In this document: in pieces, positions 45,108 to 56,985 of the stretch | How positions within the stretch are numbered: position 1 is the first letter of the stretch | Layout: each line of letters starts with the position of its first letter | Assembly (NCBI GenBank): GCA_963682025.1 | Contig: OY821519.1 | Coordinates: 95,693,585 to 95,757,584 of the forward strand | From: Cordilura impudica | Lineage: Eukaryota; Arthropoda; Insecta; Diptera; Scathophagidae | Length of the DNA: 64,000 nt | Reading direction: 5' to 3' | Translations under genes and position numbers: made by a program | The notes under the pieces: model-generated | The model's database searches: none | Told to the model about the DNA's origin: nothing | What the model saw: the letters and a program-made list of their open reading frames with translations, nothing else

Positions 45108-47963
45108 TAGGGAGGGAAAAAAAAGTGTTCAAACTGTCGGTCTCACCCCCTAGAAATATGCGAATAGCAAAAAAACTGAGAAATACAAAGTTTTAGGCCA
45201 ATCAAAAAACGTTTAGTCGTGGCGCAAAGCGATTGAAAATTTCAAGTGTGTTTATATGGGGAAAATATGACTTTTTTTTTTCAGATTTTACGAAACTTTC
45301 GTTCTATAGTTTAATTTTTTCGACAAGCTGTTATACAATTCAGGATCAGTATTAAATTATCCCTTCAAAGGGCGATAAAACTTCAAAATCGAATAAAACC
45401 TCGCCAAGAAATAGCAAATGCCCCAGACCACTTTTGTGCCAAAAAAAAATAGGTCATGAAATTTGATGGAATTTTTTTCAACTTTGAGAAATTGTGTAAA
45501 GCCATCATTCTTTTTTGGTTTCTATACTTACAAGTACTCAGATATGAAGTATTGTTTTATTACCACGTTGTTAACCTATTGCCCATTGAGACCGAAAATT
45601 GGAAATTTTTTTGATATAATTTTTAAAACTCCTTTTTCAAGTTTGAAAAAATTTTCTTATACAAAATTTAAAAAACTGAATCTGTCACTTTAAGGTTTTA
45701 TTAAGTACATGTTGCAGATTAACTGTGTGAATTTTTAAGTAAATCCCTCAGCCAGAATTTTTTGACAAGGATTTTATTTTTGCGGATTTCGAGAAAAATT
45801 GGATTTTTGTGAAATATTCTGTAAATGTACTCTTTCTAAATACTTTGTATCAAAAATTCATCACTTTTCTAATTTTTAATGTTATATTTTACCTTAATAG
45901 CCTAGGATTTCGGAAAAAGATAATATGACTCCCTTAACCCTTTTGGAATTGGGGTCACCTATGACCCCAAACTAATAAAAGACAATTTATGTAAAAATTC
46001 AAATATTTTGTAAGTGCTGTTCAATTTTTAGATGCGACATTAAAAATATAATAACCAAATGTGTAGAAGTTTCGCTCCAAAAATTTGGGATACATCCGAG
46101 AACGTTAACCCATTATTTGCCAAGGCCAGTTTTGGATTTTAAGATATTTTAAAATAAAAATGACCTAAAACGAGTTTTTCTAATAAACTCGTTGATACCA
46201 CTATTTAGAATTTAGGAAAAATAAATCGGTTAATTTTTATTTATTTAACCCTTCAGTGCTCCTGTGATCAAAATTATCCATTGTGATATATCTTTGGTGC
46301 AATTATCTGCTTATTGCTCGCGAATATAAATTAAAACAACTTAGGTCATATGTCTAAAAAATAGGACGTTTTTTGAAATTCACTTTGATTTAATTTTGTA
46401 ATTTATTCCAATAAGAGTAGTATTAATTTAATATTATCTTTTATATATATTATTATATTTGAAATTTACTTTTATTTAATAAACTAATTAAAACTGGGAT
46501 ATAAAATGGTAGAAGTTTCAAAACATGTAGGTGACATTGAAGATAATATAAAGCGACCGATTATAAAAAATCAAAAAATGTCAAGCATTATAAGTAATGG
46601 CATCTTCACCGATTGACCTGAACATTTTTTTTTTTTGGCGTTTTTTAACAATATCCACCAAATTGGTGGGTGAGACAGCAAGAAATTCAACTAGTACTTT
46701 ATTACATAAAGTAATTTTATAACAAAATTGGTTAAAAGTTGTTTTAATTTATATTCACGAGCAATAAGCAGATAATTGCACTAAATATATATCACAATGG
46801 ATTATTTTGATCCCAGGAGCACTGAATGGTTAAATAAATAAAAATTAACCGAATTATTTTTCTTAAATTCTAAATAGTGGTATCAACGAGTTTAATAGAA
46901 AAACTCGTTTTAGGTCGTTTTTATTTAAAAATATCTCAAAATCCAAAGCTGGCCTTGGCAAATAATGGGTTAACGGATTTATGCCAAATTTTTATAGTGA
47001 AACTTCTACACATATGGTTATTATATTTTAAGTGTCGCATCTAAAAATTGGACAGCAAAATATTTGAATTTTTTACTTAAATTGTCTTTTATTAGTTTGG
47101 GGTCATATGTGACCCCGATTCCAAAAGGGTTAAGGGAGTCATATTTTTTTTTCCGAAATCCGAGGCTATTAAGATAAAATATAACATTAAAAAGTAGAAA
47201 AGTGATGAACTTTTGATACAAAGTATTTAGAAAGAGTACATTTACAGAATATTTCACAATAATCCAAGTTTTCTCGAAATCCGCAAAAATAAAATCCTTG
47301 TCAAAAAAATTATGGCAGAGGGATTTACTTAAAAATTCACACAGTTAATCTGGAACATGTGTTTAATAAAACCTTAAAGTAATATATTAATTTTTTTAAA
47401 TTTTGTTAAAGAAAATTTTTTCAAACTTGAAAAAGGAGTTTTAAAAATTTTATCACAAAATTTCCAATTTTCGGTCTCAATGCGCAATAGGTTAACAACG
47501 TGGTAATAAAACAATACTTCATATCTGAGTACTTGTAAGTATAGAGACCAAAAAAGAATGATGGCTTTAAACAATTTCTCAAAGTTGAAAAAAATGCCAT
47601 CAAATTTCATGACCTAGTTTTTTTTTGGCACAAAAGTGGTCTGGGGCATTTGCTATTTCTTGGCGAGGTTTCATACGATTTTGAAGTTATATAGCCTTTT
47701 GAAAGGATAATTTAATACTGATCCTGAATTGTATAACAGCTTGTCGGAAAAATTAAACTATAGAACGAAATTTTCGTAAAATCTGAAAAAAAGTCTTATT
47801 TTCCCCATATAAAAACACTTGAAATTTTCATTGGCTTTGCACCACGACTAAACGTTTTTTGTTTGGCCCAAAATTTTGTATTTCTCAGTTTTTTTGCTAT
47901 TCGCATATTTCTAGGGGGTGAGACCGACAGTTAGAACACTTTTTTTTATTAAGGGCCACGCTA
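45108..47963. mobile_element. Foldback element FB, copy 2 (2.86 kb), best bounded
   Basis: It is flanked by the exact 9-bp duplication ATACTATAT (45099-45107, 47964-47972). Termini are TAGGGAGGG and the inverse of TAGCGTGGCCC. The arms (45108 to about 46360 and 46720 to 47963) are inverted with high similarity over more than 1.2 kb. The central 350 bp include 'gattataaaaaatcaaaaaatg'. The arms repeat 'cccttttggaattggggtca' and similar blocks, with no transposase frame. A 9-bp duplication with very long inverted repeats is typical of Mutator-like elements, but the family assignment is an inference. Confidence 0.88.
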
Positions 47964-48049
47964 ATACTATATACTAGTGAGTACCAATGCGCCCGTTTAA
48001 AAATGAATAACTCTTTGATATATTTCTTATAAAAAATTAATTTCTTTTA

Positions 48050-48262
48050 ATTCAATTTCAAACAAAAAAATACGTGATAGAAAAATGTTCGTGTAGATAA
48101 GGAAATATTAAAACGAAACACAGTCATTATTGTGTTTGGCTCCGTACAAAATTTAGAAACACACATAATTGATATGAAAATAAAAATATGTGTTTGTTGG
48201 TCTGTTGTTTACATATATGTACGAGTTTTTTTATTCAGTGTGTGTTTTTTTCTGAACTCTGG
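48050..48262. mobile_element. HM1 fragment, copy E
   Basis: It matches one HM1 arm from 'tacgtgatagaaaaatgttcg' to the terminus 'ttctgaactctg' at 48251-48262. The other terminus is absent. It abuts a mariner remnant to the right. Confidence 0.8.
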
Positions 48263-48760
48263 GTTTTAATGTCTTTTTGGTCAATTCGTTTGCTCCAAAT
48301 TTATCGTTTATTGTTTTTCCCTTTTGAACATAATCAATGTGGATTGTGCCTCGTACATTTCAAAAAAATAATCCCACCTTAGCATTTTCCGGAGCCGGAT
48401 CACTCGGATAGAACCAATGCTTAGAGTGCTGCTTGGTCTCCGCTATGGTTAATAGATCCATATTTCTTCCACCTTTATTTAACTGCGCGAAAAATCATTA
48501 GTATTAAACAATCCTTTGACGTTTTTACACGATTGCATTTTCTTTCTTTCGGATGGCTTTCTAAAAACCCAACCGATCATTTTAAATCGATATCACAGAA
48601 CCACATGTTATAATTATGGCATAAACAATATCGCATACTTTCACTCTTTGAGCATGTCGCGAATATTTTCGATATTTTCGAACTTATTGAACCGCCCTCG
48701 TACAGTGTCTTGTTTACACTTCAACGCAACAACCATATCGAAAATGATATTATAAATTTA
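48263..48760 (-). pseudogene. Mariner transposase fragment
   Basis: The minus translation has 'DLLTIAETKQHSKHWFYPSD' and 'PAPENAKVGLFF', then 'VRGTIHIDYVQKGKTINDKF'. These match the mariner order 'ETKxQSKQW..PGxPAPKKAK' and 'RGIIxIDYLxKGKTING'. Upstream, 'ENIENIRDMLK' (about 48640) fits the linker of the same protein class. The stretch has better codon-like composition than its surroundings but many stops. Confidence 0.65.
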
Positions 48761-49879
48761 CTTGAATGTAATATTGTTTTCGGAAACATTTTATTTTTTG
48801 GATTAAAAATTATTACGATATAATTTCCAATTACCACAAACGATATCATAAATAATTTTTGAGGCAATAGCGCTTTCTTTAACACATCGTTGTTTCGTTT
48901 ATTGGGCGACTATATTCCATTTTCTGTTTGATTGTATAGGGGTTTATGAACACTTTTGAAAAAGTGCAGAAAATTTTTTTCAATTAGAAGCTTGTTATAA
49001 ATAAATAATTTTATGACAAGCTAGTGGTAAACTAATTAGTGTTAACGCTAAATAATAAGTATATTCTTGTTCAGAACTACCATTACTTTATTTTTTATTT
49101 TTTTGAGATGTGTACTTTTGCGGGGCCTTCTATGTTCTTGTAGAAAAAAAATATAAAATTTCAAGGCATCCAGGTCTAGTCAATTGATATTAAACAACTA
49201 TTTATGCAATTTTGTTTCCCATATTATTAAACCTGGTTTAGAAAAAAAAATAAAACAACAACGACATATAAACAAGTAATGAGGTATTAAAACTTTTCTA
49301 ATATATAAATTTTCTAGTACTAGTATATTATACTATATTATACTATATTATACTAGTACAACTTCAAGTTTATTTATCTAAATTCCTAACAAATGTAATG
49401 CGTCATTAATATTTTACAATTAAATATTTTTGTTTGTCGTTTTAAGATTGCCAGAGAAAGAGTTGTTTAAATTGTTAACTGCTGGTAAAGATATTTAAAA
49501 AAAAAAATTGATAACAATGTTCATTTGTTACATAACAGTGAGTCAGTGCAAGTACTACACACTCAGTTTCAAGGGGTGAAAATTACGTCAAAAACTAAAC
49601 GTGGTATTTCATTCGTATGCATTTCAAATTTCCAAAACTGATTTTTTTTTCGAGGCATCTTCAAATTACATTTTGTTCTATATCAATTTATAATTTTTTT
49701 CAACTTGAAAAAAATCAAATTAGCAGTTCCCTTTTTCCAATATTAATTTATATACAGTGGTGGATAATATAATGGAATCTTTTACAAAATTAAAAATTTG
49801 TCAATTTAGTTTTTTTTTTCCGAAATCACGTGTTCTCTATCGAAAGATAACAATTTTTTAGAAAAAAATACAATAAAAA
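48761..49879. other. AT-rich interval, nothing recognised except a short tandem repeat
   Basis: Bases 49320-49362 contain 'atattatactatattatact' type units in tandem, close to the target sequence of FB copy 2. No gene was seen. Confidence 0.5.
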
Positions 49880-50660
49880 ACAAGTAAGAAAATTATAGTC
49901 GGTTTAGACCGACTATACGATACCCTATACCATGCGTTTAGAAACCCTATCTCTTAGGCCCAACTAACTGGACATAGAAAATAAGCAAAAACTAAATTTG
50001 AGTGGGATTTTTATTAATTTTTTTGGCTGCAGATATGAAAAAGTTCATATCGGATGCTATATCTATATAGGGACTAGGTCCAAAAATGGACCGATCCTGA
50101 TCATGTTTGGTAAAGTCTCTTGTATTTTGCAAAAATATATACAAACAAAATTTGAGAAGAATCAGTGCAATATTTTAGTTTTTTAATAGATTTAAGTGAA
50201 GATCGGGAAGCAGCTCTATATGGGGTCAAAGGTATCATTTTTGGACTACTCATTAATGGATGTAATGAACGCATACAAACCCAATTTGAGTAAGATCTAT
50301 ATGACAATTTGGATCTTATGGCAATTTATGTCGATTTCATATGGGTTATTTGTATGGGGGCTAGGTCTGAACATGGACCGATTCTCACCAATTTCAATAG
50401 CGTTAATCCCATGGCCGATAAAAGCTTATATACCAAATTTCATCAAAATATATTCATATTTGCGACCTGCAGTTTGATTACAAGGTTTACATGGACACAC
50501 AGACGGACGGACGGACGGACGGACATTGTTAAATCAACTCAGAAAGTGATTCTGATTCGATCGGTATAATTAAAGATGGGTCTAGGTCAAATATTTTTGG
50601 TTGTTACAAACAGCAGCACAAAGTCATTATACCCAAACCACATAGTGGTATAGGGTATAA
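49880..50660 (-). mobile_element. DINE/Helentron, full length
   Basis: It is one of the best preserved copies: 3' end 'caagtaagaaaattatagtc', hairpin AGTCGGTTTAGACCGACT, 'gatcgggaagcagctctat', 'caatagcgttaatcccatgg', 'ggacggacggacggacat' and the 5' end 'ggtatagggtataaa'. It serves here as the reference for judging truncation in other copies. Confidence 0.88.
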
Positions 50661-50750
50661 ATAGATAAACAAAAAAAAGTAGGTTAGATTTTGACGTAAT
50701 TTTTCAGATATATTGCAATTAACACTGTGATTAATATGCAATTATATATA

Positions 50751-51109
50751 GTAGCAAATTCCAGCGCTTGAAATTCGAGTGCAATTTCTAGGCAGCTTTA
50801 TTTTTCAACTTTAGACAATTCACAAATCTACACTTTTATGGTTTCTTATTACTTTGAATGAAGATAACAAACTCATTAACAAACACATTAACAAATCTAA
50901 AAAACACACATAACATATGTAAAATTTTATGTATGTGTTAGTTGCAACTTTAAATACAATTTACTCAAAATAAAGGAAAAAATTTAAAAATCTGCAAAAC
51001 GGCTAAAAAGAAATACCTTTTAAATAACATACGTTTGGTCAAAATTGGGATAAAACGGTAGAACAAAACATCGGTCACAAGAAATCGCCTAGCCTATTAA
51101 TATTATAGA
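50751..51109 (-). mobile_element. Short Helitron
   Basis: On the minus strand it runs from TCTATAATATTAATAGGC to 'gcactcgaatttcaagcgctggaattTGCTAC'. The terminal CTAG has changed to CTAC and the palindrome carries mismatches. Confidence 0.8.
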
Positions 51110-51110
51110 T

Positions 51111-51335
51111 AACTACACTTTATTCTTAATCGGACCGGTTGCTGGCATTTCAGCCTTTATCAGCGATTTATTGAATATTGTGATAAATTGTTATGTTTAG
51201 TTGAATAGATTGTTTCTATATGAAATTTTTCTACTTAGGGGGGCCGTGAGGTTCGAAACTGCGTCTATCTCATAAACACTTACCATACAGCTTTTACTTC
51301 GCATTGATCTCAGAAGATACAACTCTGTTCAAAAA
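51111..51335 (-). mobile_element. SINE-like repeat, copy 2
   Basis: The minus strand reads 'ttgtatcttctgagatcaat', 'aaagctgtatgg', the B-box-like 'gtttcgaacctcacggcc', 'cctaagtagaaaaatttc', 'aataaatcgctgataaaggctgaaatgcc' and 'accggtccgattaa'. The first part recurs at 55930-55975 and 59463-59508 without the rest. Confidence 0.6.
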
Positions 51336-51699
51336 TATTTTTTTATTAATGCCACAACAATGGAAAATTTTAAATTTCTGTACCAGAGTTTATTAAAAAT
51401 TGTATGAAAGAAAATGTGTAAAATCTTAACCGCTATGTTAATATTTACAGTTTCTGAAGTTTTTTTAACTGTTTTTTAAATACAATTGAATATTTTAATC
51501 TTAGAATTAATTATATAATAATTATATAATATTGTAAAGTAAATTGTAAAGTTTTGTGAAGAGTTAAAAACCTGAATCATAGATGATTTTACTGCTGCTT
51601 TTAAGCAAAAGAATATTTGTGAGAAATGTTCTATGAATAAATCCATAATTTCATAATTCATTCAACGAGTTAAAGGTAGGAAAATTTAATAGCAAGAGA

Positions 51700-52310
51700 G
51701 TTTAAAAATGTCCAAAAATACTACTTAAAGAGATCATTAACAATCTGAAAGTAAAGTATGTGCTCGAACTGTTTCCCGACGAGCAATTGAGGATGATATT
51801 GGTTGTTATCGTCTTGTGAATAAGTCAATGATATTAGAGGAAAATCGTCTGGCTTACATAAATTTAGCTAAAGAGTACATGAACTCGTCAAGATGGATTT
51901 GCAATACTGTCGTTTTTTCGTTGAGTCCAAATTTAATTTAAGAGGCCATAATGGAAGAACGTTTGTGCGACGACCAAATGTTATCCCTTTGGATAAGTTT
52001 GGCGGTGGCAATATTATGGTTTGGGTTTGCTTTTCGAGCCAAGAAATGTATCCAATTCATGTAATAAATGAATTCATGTAGTAAATGAATTGGATACAGG
52101 CAAATTCTATATGAAGTAATGTATCCATACGTGGAGGCAAATATGGCCCTGGTATGGACGTTCCAACATGACTATGACCCAAAACACACATCCAAAGTTC
52201 TGACCGAATGGCTACAATCTAATGCTGTTAGTGTTTTGCAATGGCCAGGCCAACCAGCAAATCTCAATTCCAATATATTGGAAATTTTACAATTACTGTA
52301 CAGTATAGGT
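51700..52310 (+). pseudogene. Tc1-like transposase pseudogene
   Basis: Frames give 'ARTVSRRAIEDDIGCYRLVN' (second helix-turn-helix), 'LAKEYMNSSRW', then 'VESKFNLRGHNGRTFVRRPN' (first Asp changed: V-ESKF in place of DESKF), 'FGGGNIMVWVCFSSQEMYPI', 'EANMALVWTFQHDYDPKHTS' (second Asp, DNDPKHT), 'WLQSNAVSVLQWPGQPANLN' and 'SNILEIL' (third acidic region NPIEN mutated). It is broken by frameshifts and its 3' end is replaced by unrelated AT-rich sequence near 52300. No TIRs were found. Confidence 0.82.
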
Positions 52311-52330
52311 TTCCATTGTTTTGTCAACAA

Positions 52331-52839
52331 CACGAAAATTATTACTTTAAAGTATTTTTTATTTTTTCTAAAGTTAATCAGCCCAATTACAAATATTCTC
52401 AAGGAATTTCTTTCTCACGTAAAATACTTTTCTCGAGAAAAAAAATCCTCCAATTATAAATTCCGCGTGAACAAAAAATTAATAAGTGGCATCATCGTGT
52501 TTCAAAGCCAGTTGTTTTCTTATTGACAATTAATTTCTACTTTTTTTGTCTATGCAAAAGCACATTAAAATATTTTTAAGAAAAATTAAATAAAAAATTA
52601 ATAGCATAGCTATGATGCGAGCACTTGTGGAGGAAATCGGTGTTCTAGAATAACAACAACGAAATAGCCTGAATGGCTTCCATTAAGGTTAACAAAAGTT
52701 GTAGTTGGGCTTTATTTGTGGTCTTCGTCCTACAAGAACAATAAAATTTGTATTTTTTTTATTTAAATTTTGTTTTATCACAATACTACTTACATTTTTA
52801 TGTTTAATAAACAAGTGAAATTTTTTTAGGAAAAGAAAT
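52331..52839. other. AT-rich interval, nothing recognised
   Basis: The frame following the Tc1 relic stays open to 52526 but has no motif. Nothing else was seen. Confidence 0.45.
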
Positions 52840-52950
52840 CAAATACAAATGCATTGAGAATAAATACTTTTTTCCCTTCGGCTGAATGAATTTTTATTCA
52901 TAATAGGAGAAAAGGGAAAAGTGAGAAATTTCATGCGGAATTACTGTTTA
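52840..52950 (+). repeat. Direct repeat, copy 1
   Basis: About 110 bp, from 'aaatacaaatgcattgagaat' to 'atgcggaatt', recurs at 53818-53929 in the same orientation with few differences. It contains an internal inverted pair 'acttttttccc' and 'gggaaaagt'. Confidence 0.85.
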
Positions 52951-52980
52951 GAATTGAGCTGAATATTGTTACCGTGGAGG

Positions 52981-53385
52981 TAACAGACGTATCAATTGGT
53001 ACACAAAGTACCCTACAATGACTCCAAATTGTCATTTTCTTGTTTCCTTGCACAGACTTTATAAAAAACAAGGACTCTACTTCTATATGATGCAATTAGA
53101 TTTTGAAAATTTCCTCAAATAATATTTATTATTACTATTTTTTGTCAGTAACGGACGTAAATATCTCATAAATGGAAATTATTTTTATACTTTCATAAAA
53201 ATTTAAAAATTTTCTGCAATTATATGTGCGAAAATTTTAATTGTAATTTATTTGAACTAACAAAAGAATGATAATTATATATGACTTTATAAGATTTTTT
53301 TGAATTTAAAAAAATCAGGGAAAATTGTCTATTTATATAAAGACCTGTTATAACGGACGTATCACAAGAAGTAACGGACGTATCA
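52981..53385 (+). repeat. Cluster of four TAACGGACGTATCA-like motifs
   Basis: The motif occurs at 52981-52994 (one change), 53149-53160 (3' end diverged), 53351-53364 and 53372-53385 (both exact), all on the plus strand between the two 110-bp direct repeats. No gene lies nearby to interpret it. Confidence 0.6.
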
Positions 53386-53817
53386 ATATGTAATGGTATT
53401 TTCAAATAATCCACTTTATTATTTAATAACACATGAAGATATTCTAGTTACTTTTGAAATACACCTTAAGCATTGGGCTAATGTAAAAAATAGCCACTAT
53501 TGTTCTAAGCTCATTAGCCTTTTACATATCAAAGATTGAATTAAGATCATATTTACTGTATTATGCATATTTTTTTCTGCCCTTTACATATCAAGCAAAT
53601 TTTTGCACCAAATGCCAATATTGACTACAATTTTTTACTTCTTAATAATCTATAGGTTTTAAGGTTTCAGAAAACATGCATATTTACTAATTTATACAAC
53701 TTTCATTTTTATCTACTTTCGCTTACTGCAAAATGGAATTGCCCTTTTCTAAAAATGTTTAATAAATTTTCAAAATAATTGTTTTGCAAATGAATTATTT
53801 TTAGCAAAAAAAAAAAA

Positions 53818-53929
53818 CAAATACAAATGCATTGAGAATAACTACTTTTTTCCCATCGGCTGTAGGAATTTTTATTCATAATAGGAGAAAAGGGAAAAGT
53901 GAGAAATTTCATGCGGAATTGTTGTTTAT
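53818..53929 (+). repeat. Direct repeat, copy 2
   Basis: This is the second copy of the 110-bp repeat at 52840, about 980 bp downstream. It is preceded by an A run. Confidence 0.85.
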
Positions 53930-54540
53930 TTAATTTTTAATAAATTTTCAAATAATTAAAAGGGTTTCTAATTTTATGATCCAACTTTTTGTTATTGACT
54001 GTTCTAGTCGTCAAAATATATTTTGTTAAAAGTTTCCAATGTATTGTCCCTCAGTGTATGCATATATATTCACTGTTCAAAAATTGATCATAAATATGAT
54101 CACGAGAAGAATTGAGCAAAATTTCTTTCATTTAACTGACAAATATGAGGAACTTAGAAAAATATTGAGTATTAAGATTTCAAAATATCCGATCTAAAGT
54201 TTTCATTTAGCATCGGAATTTTTTCTAGTTATTGTTGTGATTTGAAAAAAGAATAAAGCATGTGGCAACTTGTTCCTAATTACTTTTATCAATATTTTTT
54301 GTATGTTTTATAAATCAATTTGTTTTTATTGTTACTTTTGATTTAAAAAAATATTTTCATAATTATTGTTTTATAACTCATATTTATAAATCAAATCTGA
54401 AAGTATTCTCAAAAGTATCTAAATTGTTTAACAGAAAAATATATAGCAAGAAGTTGCTGATCAAAGGTGAAATAGCGTTGTTCGGCGGAACTTCATTTTC
54501 TAGAAAAATAAGCTAGGGGTTCCCAATTATCGCCACTTAA
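53930..54540. other. AT-rich interval, nothing recognised
   Basis: No coding, repeat or RNA signature was seen. Confidence 0.45.
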
Positions 54541-54545
54541 TTGCT

Positions 54546-54770
54546 GTGAATTCAGTACTACTGTATGGTTGTGAAACATGGAATGCGGCCCCGGAACTTC
54601 GTCAACGTATACAAACCTTCATCAACCGCTGCCTTAGACGCTTGCTAAGGATATACTGGCACTGGATAGGCCATACTTTAAGGAAACCACCAAACGACAT
54701 CACTAGGCAAGCCATTGAGTGGAATTCGCAGGGCAGTCGTAGAAGGGTCGTCCGGCGCACACTTGGAGAA
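54546..54770 (+). pseudogene. Non-LTR retrotransposon RT C-terminal fragment with internal deletion
   Basis: The frame reads '[20 protein letters not shown]', '[16 protein letters not shown]' and then directly '[20 protein letters not shown]', '[10 protein letters not shown]'. The phrases 'LYGCETW', 'FvNRCLRRIL' and '[25 protein letters not shown]' are characteristic of the C-terminal region of a non-LTR RT class distinct from the Jockey copy at 24-28 kb. About 35-40 residues usually found between the last two blocks are missing. It is cut at the right by HM1. Confidence 0.8.
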
Positions 54771-54771
54771 G

Positions 54772-55165
54772 ACACGACTTAAAATATAACTGAACTCGAA
54801 CCTGTTTATTGTACATGTTGTGTTTTTTCTTACTACACGAGCCACAACACGACTTAAAATATAACTGAGCTCGAACCTGTTTATTGTACATGTTCTGTGT
54901 TTTTTTTTTCACTACACGTACCAGAACATGAACTTCAAATAAAGCAACACTCAAAAATGTGTGCTTTATGTGTGATTGAAACAAAAAGTATGTGATACAA
55001 AAATGTTCGTGTAAATAACGAAATATTAAAACGAACACAGTCATGGTTGTGTTGGGCACCGTAGAAAATTTAGAAACGCACATAATTGATATGAAAATAA
55101 AGATATGTGTTGGCTGCTTTTGAACAGAACATTGTGTGTTTCATGTGTGTATTTTCTGAAACTTG
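54772..55165. mobile_element. HM1 half-copy F
   Basis: It begins inside the repeat array ('acacgacttaaaatataact'), includes two array units, and runs through a full arm to the terminus '...ttttctgaaacttg' at 55165 (inverse of CAAGTTTCAG, one change). The opposite half is missing. The terminus abuts the duplicated segment at 55168. Confidence 0.82.
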
Positions 55166-55167
55166 GA

Positions 55168-56336
55168 TTTAAGTGAAGATCGCGAAGCAGCTTCATGTGT
55201 GAGCTATTGCACTATTGGTTGATGGGTATAATATATAAACAAAGGCTAAATTTGACCGAGATCTATGTGATAATTTGGATCTTAGGGTAATTTTAATTAG
55301 TTAATAGGGGGACTGCACCATGAATTTGATGAATTTCAACACCGGCTAAAGCTTATTTCATTAAAATGTATTCGTACTTGCGAAATGTATGTAGTTTGAG
55401 AGTAAGGTTTACAGGGATACACATACACCCAGACACAGAGACAGACGAACGGTTATCGTCAAAAGTCAGAAAATGATTCTGAGTCAAGCGATCAAATAGC
55501 ACAAACTCAATATAATCTGTCCTCAGAGTAGTATATGGTATACAAATTTTAAAATTGTCACGAGCAAAGAATCACCTAGGATTTCAATATCTTCAGTTAT
55601 TGAAGCTTGAAATGTATAGGAATCAAAAACTAAGGCTCATTTAAGTTGTGATTTTCATCATACCTATGCTGGAAGGACAGTGTGCGCAGTATCTGCAAGT
55701 TTATGGTTTCTTAAAGCGCGAATTGGTAGACAAAAAATTTGTTTAAAATATTTTCAGGTTCTACATTAATTCAAAATAAATGCAATGGTTATAACATACA
55801 AACAAACTATTAAAATTTGCTTCACGGCAACGTATGGTAACTCTTACGAAACAGAGAATAGTGATAATTAGAAGTATAAATACATAAATAATCTACAAAT
55901 TTAAAAATAATGATTGGTATGTTTATTAGTGTTGTATCTTCTGAGATTAATACGAATTAAAAGCTGTATGCCATAAAACTGATTCTTTACCACGCCACTC
56001 CACAGTGGCCGAAATACCCTATCTTGCGGCGCTTTGTTAATAACTTCAAAAACATAAAAAATTGTCAATGAGTTTTTTTCTTGATTATCTAAAATATTAA
56101 TAGGCTAGGCGATTTCTTGTGACCGATGTTTTTTTCTACCGTTTTATCCCGATTTTGACCAAATGTATATTATTTGAAAGGTATTTCTTTTTAACCGTTT
56201 TGCAGATTTACAGATTTTTAAATTTTTTCCTTTATTTTGAGTAAATTGCATTTAAAGTTGCTACTAACACATACATAAAATTATACATATGATATGTGTG
56301 TTTTTTAAATTTGTTAATGTGTTTGTTAATGTTAAC
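55168..56336 (+). repeat. Segmental duplication, copy 1
   Basis: This block matches 58695-59870 in direct orientation over about 1.2 kb, including a diverged DINE portion ('atttaagtgaagatcg...gtatatggtatac'), a single-copy-looking stretch ('caaagaatcacctaggattt...ggacagtgtgcgcagtatctg'), a partial SINE head, 'cacagtggccgaaatac' and the start of a Helitron. It lacks 'tcacttgtatggg' present in copy 2. Confidence 0.88.
56088..56336 (+). mobile_element. Helitron, 3'-truncated
   Basis: It starts TCTAAAATATTAATAGGC and follows the family to 'gtgtttgttaatg', then is replaced by 'ttaaccaaccaataaaataa'. The terminal hairpin and CTAG are missing. The intact paralogue is at 59623. Confidence 0.8.
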
Positions 56337-56384
56337 CAACCAATAAAATAAAATGTTAGAATATTTTTTTCATTACGTTGAAAA

Positions 56385-56985
56385 CACAACTGGGACGAAC
56401 GACGAATTTTTCGTTTCGAATATTCGTCGTCAGAAATAAAACACATTTGTGTATATGAAAATGCACAAAATCAGTGCGTCGAACGAAATACGTAGTGCGT
56501 AACGAACTCTGCGATAGGTTGATTTCTATTTCTAACGCCAACGAACGACGAATAAATTGGTGTAGAGTGACCGTATTTTATTTTAGTTTCTCAAATGTTT
56601 TAGTAAATAATGTCAGTTTTGTCTTTAAGAATTGTTTTGTATTTTATTTATAACATATAAGTTAAATAAAATCCACTTTTAATTATATAATTTTCTTTTA
56701 CATAGTTTTTTGTTAATATTTATTGTTTTTCGTTTAGTGCTTCTTTTTTTTAAATATGGTCACACTATCAGCTACAACATGTAAACAAAAATGACATAAA
56801 ATTAATTTATTAATGAAAATTTATGTAATTTTTTCAGAATTAAAAAATTAAACGCCGCCGTACAAAAATTAAGGCTTTTACCATCGTGAACATGATGTTT
56901 ACAATTGGAATAACTCGTACCAAGTTAAAAATTCTTTTATTCATAATTTTCCAATATTTATTTATGTACATTAGGTTTATGACTT
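56385..56985. mobile_element. M1 element, copy 2, 3'-truncated
   Basis: It matches copy 1 from the TIR 'acaactgggacgaacgac' through 'gtcacactatcagctacaac' to 'tccaatatttattta'. The right half with the CGAACGACGAA inverted end is absent. Confidence 0.8.

Noticed and set aside
23369..50569. Recurring ORFs with 'FGCRYEKVHIGC' or 'ARSEHGPILTNFNSVHP' peptides
   Set aside because: They are translations of the DINE/Helentron body, present in shifted frames and both orientations, without a start, splice or motif shared beyond the repeat.
52840..53929. LTR retrotransposon with 110-bp LTRs
   Set aside because: No TG...CA ends, primer-binding site, gag or pol sequence are visible, and the interior is under 900 bp.
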